Source of the DNA: Anaeramoeba flamelloides
Taxonomy: Eukaryota > Metamonada > Anaeramoebidae
DNA: 64,000 nucleotides
NCBI GenBank assembly: GCA_027625915.1
Contig: JANTQA010000015.1
Location: 3,811,001-3,875,000, forward strand
Direction: 5' to 3'
Shown: positions 1-10,462 of the stretch, piece after piece
Position numbering within the stretch: the stretch's first letter is position 1
Layout of the letters: every line of letters starts with the position of its first letter
The notes under the pieces: generated by a model
What the model was told of the DNA's origin: nothing
The model's input: only the letters and a program-made list of their open reading frames with translations
Databases searched by the model: none
Position numbers and translations under genes: made by a program

Positions 1-1198
1 TTTGGATGAAAATGAATTTACTTATAAAAACATTAATACTCGGTTATTTAAATGTGGTTTTATATATACGTTTGAAAAAATATAATAAATGTAGTTGTTT
101 TTTTCTTATTTTTCATTTTGGATGTGTCCAAATTTTTTGAATGAGGTTTCTATTTATCCCTTAACACCCCGGGTTTGCCTAAATTTCATCAAGTTTAAAA
201 AAAAAATTTAACATTACCTTGAAATGTTAATATATTTATTTTCTTATTTGTCTTTAACCCAGATCTGAATTATAATAAAAAGTTTAAATAGTTCAAAGAT
301 AAAGTAGTTATGTTATTATAATTTTTTTTTAATATTGAAAAAAAAAATAAAAATTATACATTTTTACATTTTTACATTTTTTCTAAAGAGATTTTTATTT
401 TTATTTTATTTTTTTAATTAGAAAATTTATGAAAATAATAGTAATTCAAAACTCAATACATTGATTTATTAATAATAAATATCAAATAATGTTGTTAATA
501 TAATGATAAAATAAATAAATAAAAAAATATATTACTGAGAAATTTTCATTTTTTTTTTAGATAAAATTTTAATAAATATTAATTTAAGAGAAAAATTAAA
601 TTGATTTCTTTAGGTCAAAATTAAAAATTTAGTATGGATAATGATCTAAAACTTTTATTTAAACAATAAAAAATCCTTGAAAAAACAAAAATAAACAAAA
701 AATTATAAAACAATTTCATTTATTACATTGGAATTAAATCAAATATAAACTTTTTTAATAGATAAAGTAATCAATCCTAATTTTTTAAAAAAAATAAAAA
801 ATAACTTTTAAATATTATTCAAAGATAATAAAATAATCTTCGAAACCAAGAAATTTTTTTTTGAATTTTGATATGGGTAAAAATTTGAAAAAAATCTTTG
901 TCAAAATTGAATTTTTCAATCTAAATTAATCCAGATCTAGGAAAATAATTTTTGATCTATGGCCTATTTTTCAATAATATTGTTTATTTTATGTCTAGAT
1001 TTTAAAAAGACATATATTAAGTAATAGTAAAAATTAAAAAAAAAATTCAATTATTAATCTGACTCGAACTATTGGCCAAATCATTTAAATTCAAAAAAAA
1101 AAGATAGTTGAAAAAATTACCGAATTTTACAATGAAAAAAAATATTATTCTTTTTTAAAATTTAATTTATATTTTTTTATTTTTTAATTATTTCAAAT

Positions 1199-1229
<31 letters not shown>

Positions 1230-1668
1230 TGCTATTGAATGGAAATCAATAGATAAAACAATTTTTTTATGTGATGCCAAAATATATTTTGTAGTGAATA
1301 CATTATTTATTAAAGTATTTTAGGCAATGTTGGGGTGTAAAGGGCTCCAAATAAATTTACAGTAAAGTATGATGTGTTTGAATCATTAAAACTAAGAGGT
1401 TTTTGATATGTTGATAAACTTTTCAAAAAAAAATAAAAAAAATTTTTTTTTTACAAAATTTGGTTGGAACAATAATAAAATCGCAAGAACCAAGAGAAAA
1501 TTTTTAAAAGGTTGAAAAAATTATTTGAAAATAATTTTTTTTTTATTGTATGTAATTATACAATTTTTTATTATAAAATTTTCTTTCAAAGATAATTTTT
1601 AATAAATTCTATATCTTATACACCCTTTGATAACAATTCAAATTAAAAATTTTATTTTGAAGATAAAT
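1..1668. other. Gene-free AT-rich stretch at the left edge
   Basis: No reading frame here looks coding. The stretch holds A/T homopolymers, a (TA)n microsatellite at about 1202-1229, and at its left end (about 1-170) a sequence that recurs in inverted orientation near 5120-5270. One short match to a tRNA T-arm on the minus strand near 1060 was examined and has no stem. Nothing else is supportable. Confidence 0.6.
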
Positions 1669-3350
1669 ATGTATATTTGGGGTTCTAAGATATATATATA
1701 TATATATCATAATTATCTTGGTGAACGTGCTTTACAATGTTAGAATTTGAAAATTCAAAAATTGAAATTATATTTAAAATTTTTTAATAACCAAAAACCC
1801 AAAAATATTAAAGACTCCCCCCCCCAAGAAAAGTTAGGATTCTACAGCACATCTTTTCATTAATGATACTATTGATTTTGATTATTTTTAAATAAAAACA
1901 AAGTTTTTTATTGATAAATTTTGAATTAATTTCTTCTTTAAAAGCAATGGAAAAATTTAAAGTACTAAAGAACTTTTTTTAATAAATCCTTATATAATCT
2001 CTCAATTTTATTTCTATTAAACATTTTATTCACCACTCACTTTAAAACAAACGCTCAATACAAATTTTCAAAATTTTGGTCAAAAAATAAATCATATTCC
2101 AATAATAACAACAGATACAAAAAAAAATCTAATAATAAAAGTTTTTTGGTATCTATTATTATTATTTAACAAATTCTAACAAAAAACAATTTTATGATGT
2201 TCCATTTTCATTCTTTCCTTTTTCTTTATTATAATTTAGCAACGGTGGAGGATCGCTAGGTATTGGATCTTATGCCTGTGACATTTTAACCCCTAGAATT
2301 GTTATTATACCAGTTTCTTTACAAGGAAACATATCAATTTCTTTGTTGAGCCAAAGCACATATCTATTGAATGACAGGCAATTATTTGTCTGTGGTTCAA
2401 AAAACGAAACAAAATTAACGAAATCTTATAATAAATTTATTGAGCATCCTAAATTTATCAACATTCCCATTCAATCAGTCTCTTGTTCACATAATTATGT
2501 GTTTATAGTAACTTGTGATCAAGAAATTTATTTACTTGGTGATCCAAAATTTTCAGAAAAAAATAAAGAAAATTTCCACTGGCAAAAACTATCTTTTAAA
2601 ATCCCACCAAATTATGATCAAATTTATGTTGGGCATAATAATACAATTTTTTTAAAACAAAGCTTTTCTACATTAATTCAAGATTTTTCAAATTTATTGA
2701 AATCAAAGGAATTTACTGATATTAAAATTTCAAAAATTAACTTACATAGTAAATGGATTTCAACACGATTGGGTGTTAATTTTGATCAAGAATTGATTGA
2801 TTATCTTTCAAAATTTGATTTAAAAACAATCGAAATACTTTCAAATTGGATATATTCTGATAGGATAATCAATAAAAAAATCTTAAATCCAATTTTTCAA
2901 AAATTTGGAATCCAACCAAATCAAAAAACCTTAAAATTAGATTTGATTAATTTATATAATAACAATAATTCAAAAGACTTTTCAATATTAATACCAATTG
3001 ATGACGACGAAATGGAAAACGATTGGAAAAATGAAAGTGTAGATAAAAATAATTTAAAAAATTTTTATAAAATTAAAGTACATAAAATTATATTAATAGC
3101 AAGAAGTAATATGTTTAGAGATTTATTTAAACACATTTCACACCAAGAAGAATACATAAAAGATTTCTCAAAGAAATCAATTGAAGCAATGCAAATATTT
3201 ATTAAATTCTTATATACAGACAAAATCAATTTAAATGCAGATTCTTGCAATGAATTTATTTTCCAAGATTTAGAAGATGCAGCAGAATATTACCAATTAA
3301 ATGAAAATTCAACTTTCAAATACCAATTAAATAAGATATTTAATAATTAA
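1669..3350 (+). CDS. RCC1-repeat and BTB-domain protein; 5' exons uncertain
   Basis: The clear part is an exon from 2240 to the TAA at 3348-3350. It opens after a pyrimidine-rich TTTAG acceptor and begins NGGGSLGIGSY, a typical RCC1 blade signature (Gly-Gly-x-Leu-Gly-x-Gly followed by Pro-x-x-Val). Downstream come further RCC1-like blades (VCGS, LLGDP), then a degenerate BTB-like segment (about 2690-2860, from KEFTDIKI) and a second BTB segment (about 2975-3340) containing the usual VHKIIL...SNMFRDLF core. The exon just upstream appears to end at 2148 in phase 2 before a GTATCT donor (intron 2149-2239); it is open back to about 2021, but I find no AG acceptor for it. A plausible first exon starts with ATG at 1669 and reads MYIWGSK, the usual RCC1 opening, directly followed by a (TA)n tract. 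The 1710-2020 interval cannot be resolved by eye, so the 5' half may be multi-exonic or decayed. RCC1-BTB proteins act as adaptors for cullin-3 ubiquitin ligases or as GTPase-linked scaffolds; the role here is inference. Confidence 0.75.
1690..1707. repeat. (TA)n microsatellite abutting the putative RCC1 first exon
   Basis: Alternating TA tract immediately after the codons for MYIWGSK. If the first exon is real, the tract encodes an Ile-Tyr run or disrupts the blade. Confidence 0.85.
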
Positions 3351-4235
3351 TTTTTCTTATTAAATTAAATTTTCTTATTAAATTAATTTTTTTTTAAGAA
3401 AATTATCTTTTTTTAGAATTATATCTTGATTTAATTGATTTTTATTTGTATTTAATATTTGGAAACCAAATGTTTTTAATAAATTAACAATAAATATAAA
3501 AAATCAACTTTTTGATATTTTATTAGATAATTAAAGTTATGGAATTCCATTTGGAGATTTTAATTTCTTATATTCAAAGAAATTTAAATTAAATTGCTTT
3601 TTATTTCTGCTTATTTCAAAAAATAACAGTAATAATTAGTTTTTATTAAAGAATTTTTCTTTTGGCTCAATTTCATAGAAGAACACAATATTCATATTCT
3701 TGATCAATTTTTTTTCTTCAATAAAATCTTAATAACATCTATTTAAAAACTTATATAATTCAACAAATATTATAAAATGGTACAATGTTAAGATAAAAAA
3801 AAAATTGATAAAAATGAAAAATTACTTTAATAGAAAAAACATTATCTTATTTTTCCAATTCAAAAGTTCTTTAGACTTATTAACTAGATAATATGATACA
3901 TTAAAAAAGATGCAAAAAATATTAGATTAAGAGAAAAATATAATGTAATAAAAGTGGTGATTGAAATCAATATTATTAAAATTAAATTTATTTTATTGGA
4001 TATACCAAAAGATATAATTTATTAAAAATAAAATAGAAATGATATAATTCATTCAAATTGTTATAATATGAGAAAAATATTCAGAAAATATAAAATTATA
4101 TTTATCAATATTTTGAAATTTCAGATTATATTTGGATTTTTTATCAAAACAATAGTGATTAATTCAAAATAAATTAAATTTGAAAAGAGGGGAAAATCCA
4201 AAATTTTCATGCTTTATTTTACAGAAATTTGTAAG

Positions 4236-4268
<33 letters not shown>

Positions 4269-5119
4269 CATTATTTTGTTTATGTATGGTGTCTCAACAT
4301 ATAACCTTTGGTCTGTAATGTTGGAAATATATTATTTACATTCTAAATAATTTGATCACCTTTGAAAAAAATTTGAATTGTATAAAACATAAAAAATTTT
4401 TCAAAAAAATGACAAGGTCTCAAAATTCAAAATTTTATGAGATTAATTTTATTTATTGTCAGTTTTAATGAAAAAAAAGTTACCAAAATAAAAAACAAAG
4501 AATTAGAAAAATAATTGAATTATTATAATAGAAATGAAATAAAATAATTTGTAATAATTAAATTAAAAAAATATTTAATGATGTTAGGGGTATCTGAAAT
4601 TCGTGGGGGTATAAGTGAAATACGAATAAGACACAAAATATCAGCAAAAATACTTAGAAAGCATACAATTTGTTAATAATATATATATATATATATATAT
4701 ACAACATCAAATTTAAATAATGTAAAATAAATGATTTAAAATCGATTTAAAAAAAATACCTTCTCAATGCATCATTAAATGTTAAATAGAATGTTTTTTA
4801 AAAAAAATAAAATAAAATGTTAAATAGGATTTTATTAAATTCAAAATATAAATGAAAATTTTGTTAAATATAAAATTAAATACATTACAAATATATGCTA
4901 TTTTTGCAATTTTACACTTTACATTTCTGAAACAAACCCTTTCATTTTTTGGATATTGATAAATTATTTTTTAATAAACCAAAAAATTTCAAAATTTTGA
5001 CATATTAAACACACCCAAGACAGTTTTTTAAAACTTCACATATTATTATACACCTAATTGAAAAAAAAAAAAAAACTCTTTTTTTTCTGGTATTATCCCT
5101 AGGATGAATAATCATGTTT

Positions 5120-5270
5120 TTTTTTTAATAAATCCGATTCCAAAAATTTGGACATACCCAAAATCAAAAATAGGTAAATAAAACTCAATTTATTGTATTT
5201 TTTCAAACATGATACAAAACCTCATTTAAGTTAGAGATTATTAATGTTTTAATAAGTAATCATTTATATC
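5120..5270 (-). repeat. Inverted relative of the window's left end (1-170)
   Basis: Read on the minus strand this stretch matches 1-170: both carry a TGTCCAAATTTTT..GAAT..G block and an AAAACATTAAT block in the same order at similar spacing. Similar TGTGTCCAAAA motifs stand at about 5314 and 5635. The first copy is cut by the window edge, so the true extent is unknown. This looks like an old dispersed element. Confidence 0.5.
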
Positions 5271-6836
5271 AAAATAAAAGAAAAAAAATATAAAACTCAA
5301 AAATAAAAACAGGTGTGTCCAAAATAAAGAAACGAGCTGAACAAAAAATGTATTGGTAAATTTGTTGAAAATTCACCAATAATTATTGATGGATCAAATG
5401 ATAAGATACCATCAACCAATTGTATGTGATTTTTCTATTAAACCAACTCAATACTACCCTTCTATCAACCATCGAAAAAATTTTTCAGATCTATTGAAAC
5501 AGATTACGTAACTGGAAAAAAGGAAATGAAAACAAATCAAAAAAGACAAAAAATGAAAAAATAATTTGTAAAATTAAAATTATTTCCAAATCGAATTTAC
5601 AGTGTAAAATTGTTATTCTTTCAACTGTTTAAGCTGTGTCCAAAATTTTGGAATAGAATTAATATTAAATTTAATGAAATAATCGCTAATATTATTTTTA
5701 GGACTATTGCATAAAAGTTTACTTTTTGAATACGTATAATGATCCCATTTTACTGATTTCATAGTTCTGCGGATCTCAAATAAAAATTTCACAAAAAAAT
5801 TATTATTTGATTGTATTATTATTTAATTGGAACTTTATCTTATATAAATAATACTGAAATCAAATGTACAAGAAAATTTACTTCTGTAATAGTATATACT
5901 ACAATAATTTGGAATTTTCGAAAAAAAAAAAATAGATCTTTTCCTCTGAATTTTTGAATTTGTTGACTACATTTATCTTGAGGGTAAGGTGTTTTAACTT
6001 TTTTTAAATATGAAATTCATATCTTATACAGTACTAATAAGTTTTTAAATAGAACAAGTAGTATTCAATAAATGAAAATAAAAAAAAAAAAACTAATTAT
6101 TTTTTATTTTTTGAAATATTTTTCACATAAAATCATTTCTACCATTCTTTTTGATTTAAAAATGTTAAATCCTATTTCACCAATAGGAGGGGTATTTCAA
6201 ATAAAAAAACCATTTTGATTAAGAATTGAATCCTTGTTATTAATAATAAATAATATAAAAAATCAAAATTAGGTGGGATATTCATAAAAGAAATACCGGA
6301 ACAAACCGAGATATTCAAAAAAAAATAAAATGTTAAAAACAAATTATTACCACATTTATTTGGACGAATAATGTACATTTACACAATTTCATTTAAAAAT
6401 TAAAATCATTTTTAATATGAATTGTTAGATGTCAAGTATTCATTTTAAAAGAAAATTTAAAGTATCACGTTTCTTAATTTTAAATAGATTTTTAAATGAT
6501 TTTTTTTTCAAATTTACTCTATTAAAATAAAATGTAAAAAACAAAGAGAAAAAGAAAAATGGGAAAAAACCCCAATAAAAATATGACAAAAAGTTTGAAT
6601 CTTGAAAATGAAAAAATAACAGATTAAATATGAAAAAAAATGACAAACAATAATGTCGAAAAAAAAAAATAAGAAAAAAAAAAGAATTTGATTTTAATAT
6701 TAAAAATTTTATTAAAGAGAATATTGGATAAACGGAAGGTAATTTTTTTATTTTACCCATAATACAATGCCCCATGGTCGAAAAGAGCTTAATTTGATAT
6801 TTTAATAATCAATTTCATAAAATATATTTAAATTTG

Positions 6837-6867
<31 letters not shown>

Positions 6868-6869
6868 AA

Positions 6870-7400
6870 ATTTAAAATTTTCCACACAGCTAAAACGGTC
6901 CAAATAATCATAACAATACAGTTTTATTCAAATTTGAAATAAATTTTAAATTTTGTAAAATATGAAAATCATTTTTTCATCTTTTAGTTTTTGTGTTTTC
7001 ATTTCATTTTTTGAATAACCTAACTTGTTTCCTTCGATCAAATTTTTTTTCAACAATTAATATTATGTTAAAGCTGAGTTGTTTCAAATTGAAGAACTCA
7101 AATAAAATTAATTAATAGTGTCTAACCATTGATCAATCAATATTCCTAATAGAATTAAAACAAATTTACCAATTGATTTTTTTATTTTTCTCTCTCCAAA
7201 ATTTTTTATACACTTTGATTTATTAGTATTGGTATTTATTTATTTTTTGTTTTGGATATTTTAATTTATAAAAAAATGTTAACAGTCCAATTAGTGAATA
7301 ATGCTAATTTGGTATTTACTTGGAAAGTGATTAAATAAGTTTTTTTTTTACAAATTGAATTTTGGTATATTAAAAATTTTGAATTGGGATTTCTATATAA
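6870..7400 (+). repeat. Dispersed duplication R1, copy A (without MITE)
   Basis: Collinear with about 55890-56620. Shared blocks include AAACGGTCCAAA near the start, GAAGAACTCAAATAAA in the middle, CAATATTCCTAATAGAATT, CTCTCTCCAAAATTTTT, and AATTAGTGAAT...CTAATTTGGTATTT near the end. Copy B carries a 197-bp palindromic MITE that is absent here; the corresponding TA lies near 7123. No coding sense is apparent in either copy. Confidence 0.8.
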
Positions 7401-8053
7401 GTATAAATATATAATAGTTATTATAAAATAAATTTATAAACGACAGGCTTTTAATTATTATTTTTTATTTAAATTTGTTACACGTAGTCTTCCAAAAATA
7501 TCTAGAATTGTTAGATACTCTTTTATTTATTTTATTTAACTTGTTTCAAACAAAAATTTTTTCGAAAAGCTTCGATACTTTTCTTATTCACACAATAAAT
7601 AAAATACTTGAGTGAAAAATTTTCACACTCTTCTGTTTGACTGGAATTAGAGATCTTTTAGCTAATTGTTACTTTATCTGTTTTTTTTTTAGTTGGAAAA
7701 ATAATATATTTTTAAAAAAATATCACTAAAAAATCAATCTCCAAAATAAAGTAATCGCAATAAAAAAAAATTAAGTAATTAAAATGCAAAAGAAAAAGAA
7801 AAAAAAGAAATAATACAATATCATTAAATATGAGTGATATGTGTTTCTATTTTTATTTTGGTTTCTCTCAATAGAATTAATAAATTCCCTTAAAACATAT
7901 AAAAAAAATATATATATATATATATAAAAACATTCGAATAATTTGGATAAACTATTTTCGTAAGTTAAAGAATAAACTATCTAATCGTTCAAATTTAATA
8001 ATGTTTGAAAATAATTCATTAAATGAAATATTGATTTAATAATTTGAATCAAT

Positions 8054-9157
8054 CTAAGGGATAATTTCACAAGTGTTATTGTAAAATGGATAAAGGAAAT
8101 CTTTTAAAGAAAGAACTTCTTTTTCGATCATTTCCTTTGCAACTGGTTCAATAATATCGTGTACAACCTTGATCAAATGTTTGACTGTTACACATACTTC
8201 TTTAAAGCCTTCTTCTTCCCACCACATTGTTTTATTAGCATACAGACACCTACCACCACACTCTTGTCTAACTTCACATTCGTCGCATAGACCACCAATT
8301 AAATCTTGATCTTTTAATTTCTTTGGGGTAAAATCTTTTTCTCCAATTTCGCAAATTGGATCAACCTCTGGTGCAACGGGGCAAACATTAATCAACCCAC
8401 CTGTGGTCACATTGAAAGAAGTCGAGCCTGCACCACAACGGATGCGCGTAACCTTCTCGTCTCTTAAGAAGGATTTCAAGAGTCCTTGGAAGGGGACAAT
8501 ACCAGGAACTTTTCCCTTTTTAAGCTCTTCAGCAAACCATTCAGCGAGTTTGGTAATACCTGGGTTATATTCCTCATCGCGCCATTTAATGAAATCCCCA
8601 TAGCGAGAATTCATGTCAGAATCCCATAAGACATCTAATTGCCAATGGACATGATCAAATATTCCGAGCCCAATTAAATGTTGTACACTTTTGTAGATGT
8701 CGCAGATTTTGGAAACAGTCATTCTTGCAATAACGTCACCTTGGAACTCTTTTTCTCTGATTACATTTACGTTTTTAATGACTTTGGAATATGTCCCTTC
8801 TCCTCGATTAAAGTCGGTTGTTTTTTCGTCGCCATCAACAGAAACTAAAATGGTGTCCATTTTGTGAAGATCGTTGTTTTTTAATTTGTTCAACAGGATT
8901 GCGTTTGTTTGAAGAACATATTTTGCGTTGGGCAAAATGGCAAAGATTTTTTTAAAGATTCTCATTTTAAGAAGTGGTTCGCCACCATAGAGACAAATAA
9001 TCAGGTCTTCTTCTTTTTGAAACTTTTCTAATAAACTGAGATCATATGCGATCTCCATTGGGTGTGGGCTTAAATCTTCAATGTCATAATTCTCAGAACT
9101 TCCACAGTATTTACAAGACAATTGGCATTTTTGTGTCAGGGTTAGAAAAATTAACAT
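8054..9157 (-). CDS. Radical SAM/SPASM-domain enzyme, probable peptide maturase
   Basis: A 367-residue protein in one exon, starting at the first ATG after an in-frame stop and ending in TAG. The radical SAM cluster motif CxxxCxxC is Cys11, Cys15 and Cys18, close to the N terminus; a YGGEP motif (residues 57-61) is the expected SAM-binding strand. The C-terminal third is a SPASM domain: Cys241, Cys259 and Cys269, then CDEC at 291-294, Cys300 and Cys304 in C-x2-C-x5-C-x3-C spacing, and Cys322. Such proteins carry auxiliary 4Fe-4S clusters and usually modify ribosomal peptides or act as anaerobic sulfatase-maturase-like enzymes. From memory the short leader before the first Cys recalls archaeal (methanogen) peptide-modifying radical SAM families, which I could not check. 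Base composition is clearly less AT-rich than the flanks, and there is no intron; together these suggest lateral transfer. No recognisable substrate peptide or sulfatase gene lies beside it. The substrate is unknown. Confidence 0.93.
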   Translation of the reverse strand: MLIFLTLTQKCQLSCKYCGSSENYDIEDLSPHPMEIAYDLSLLEKFQKEEDLIICLYGGEPLLKMRIFKKIFAILPNAKYVLQTNAILLNKLKNNDLHKMDTILVSVDGDEKTTDFNRGEGTYSKVIKNVNVIREKEFQGDVIARMTVSKICDIYKSVQHLIGLGIFDHVHWQLDVLWDSDMNSRYGDFIKWRDEEYNPGITKLAEWFAEELKKGKVPGIVPFQGLLKSFLRDEKVTRIRCGAGSTSFNVTTGGLINVCPVAPEVDPICEIGEKDFTPKKLKDQDLIGGLCDECEVRQECGGRCLYANKTMWWEEEGFKEVCVTVKHLIKVVHDIIEPVAKEMIEKEVLSLKDFLYPFYNNTCEIIP

Positions 9158-10335
9158 ATCTCCTGTTTTTTATCTACAAAAAAATATGCTTGAAAAAAGA
9201 GTACAAATAAAAAAAAATAAAGTAAAAAATGGTTTTTATTCAATAGGTATCGAAGTGGGTTTAAATTTATATTTTAACATTATTGTTAACTGGTTTAATT
9301 TTTCACAAATTATTTTTCAATCAAATAATACATTTGAGATAAATGACGTAACAAATTTTTTATCTCAAGAGATTATGAAACAATATTCTAATTTTTAAGT
9401 TACTAATAATAGTTTGCTGTTGTTGGTACTCTTTTCTATGATTTTTCTTGTTTTCCTGGCATTTTTTTGTTAAATATAAGTCGAAAAAAGGATGAATTGG
9501 TCAGATCTATGAATTGATGAAGTATATTTACCGTGTAAAATCGATGATAGATATTCTTGAGAAACTGGTATTTGGCGAAAAAGTTATTTTACGAATTCAA
9601 TAATTATTGGTTTTCATTCAGACAGAAAATTGCTTTGAAAAGAATCAATGATAAATATTTTATTTCAACACGCCTACAAAAACACCCAATACAGTTTTTT
9701 TTAGTACTCTATGTCGGTCAGATTTTTTCCATCATTTTGTAAGTACGATTTTGAAGAATTTTTAGTATGGTTGTATTTGGATTTCTTATTGTCAAAATTT
9801 TGATTTTTGTTGAATTTTTGAATGTTTCTTTACCTCAAGGATATTTATTTGGTTTTGCTATTTTATACCAAAATATGACAACAAAATCAATCCAAATCTT
9901 AATAAAAAGTGGACCACAGTTTGATTACTTTGTTTGTGAATGTTATTGTAACATCAAGTTGAATTTTTCCTTTTTTAAAAAAAATTGAAAAAAAAAAATA
10001 GATTTCTTCTTCTTTTGTTTTTAGGGTATTTATTTTCTTGAAGGGTTCCTGGGTTCCCGAAGATTATAAGTTCTTTCAATCAATTTAAATCAATTTAAGA
10101 TTGATAATTTATTGAAAAATGTTTAATTGAGTAATTATTGTGAATAGATTATGGAAATAATTAGAAATTATTTTGATTTTTGGAAGAAATAGGATTTTAT
10201 GTTTAATTTTGGGTTATTTTTTAGTCAAAATCTCTTTTCAAGTTGTGAAATTTATTTTTTTTTTTTATTAAAAAAACACCATGGGAAAATATTTGGGAAA
10301 AATAAGACAAATGAAAGGAGGTATTTTAATTTGAT
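9158..10335. other. Spacer between the radical SAM gene and the first 5S gene
   Basis: Three plus-strand open frames of 61-73 codons (9186-9398, 9557-9742, 9767-9988) lie in a row, but none resembles a known family, splice joints between them would need introns of under 30 bases, and frames of this size are common by chance here. The first starts only 28 bases from, and divergent to, the radical SAM start codon. I do not call a gene. Confidence 0.5.
10317..10335 (+). promoter_or_regulatory. Conserved 5' flank of 5S copy 1
   Basis: The bases just before the 5S gene (GGTATTTTAATTT then GAT) are repeated before copy 2 with one difference, while sequence further upstream does not match. Either the duplicated unit ended here, or this is an upstream Pol III initiation element; which cannot be told from two copies. 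Confidence 0.5.
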
Positions 10336-10456
10336 GTATTCGGCCATACCCAATTTAATAATCCTGGACACATTCCGAACCCAGAAGATCAACGAATTGA
10401 GGGCTAAGCTAGTTAGTGAGATGGGGAACCTCTCGCGAACACTTGGTGCTGAATAC
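10336..10456 (+). rRNA. 5S ribosomal RNA gene, copy 1
   Basis: 121 bases with the hallmarks of a eukaryotic 5S gene: closing stem GTATTC (10336-10341) paired with GAATAC (10451-10456), the conserved CGGCCATAC near the 5' end, GAACCCAGAAGATCA in the loop C region, the box A-like GGGCTAAGC, the box C region GATGGGGAACC, and GGTGCTG before the 3' stem. It is followed at once by six T residues. It would be transcribed by RNA polymerase III and enter the large ribosomal subunit. The second copy at 13378 differs by one base inside the gene. An open frame of 89 codons that runs across it is spurious. No 18S, 5.8S or 28S sequence is nearby, so the 5S genes are unlinked to a large rDNA unit within this window. 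Confidence 0.95.
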
Positions 10457-10462
10457 TTTTTT
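10457..10462 (+). terminator. Pol III T-run terminator of 5S copy 1
   Basis: Six T residues directly after the GAATAC closing strand, the normal RNA polymerase III stop. Confidence 0.85.

Larger units (their letters stand above)
3351..8053. other. Long intergenic region with microsatellites and old repeats
   Basis: No coding exon can be supported. The longest minus-strand frames (around 6172-6378 and 6440-6775) are Phe/Lys-rich readings of A/T tracts. It contains (TA)n tracts near 4238-4266, 4678-4701, 6837-6862 and 7908-7926, an inverted relative of the window's left end near 5120-5270, and the 'empty' member of a dispersed duplication at about 6870-7400. Confidence 0.6.

Noticed and set aside
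1050-1085. GTTCGAGTC-like tRNA T-loop on the minus strand
   Set aside because: The flanking bases do not form a T-stem and no acceptor or anticodon arm is present.
6440-6775. A 111-codon Phe-rich minus-strand frame
   Set aside because: It is the reading of long A runs; composition is unlike the real proteins in the window.
9186-9988. Three consecutive plus-strand frames of 61-73 codons
   Set aside because: No family resemblance, joins would need introns under 30 bases, and such lengths arise by chance in this composition.
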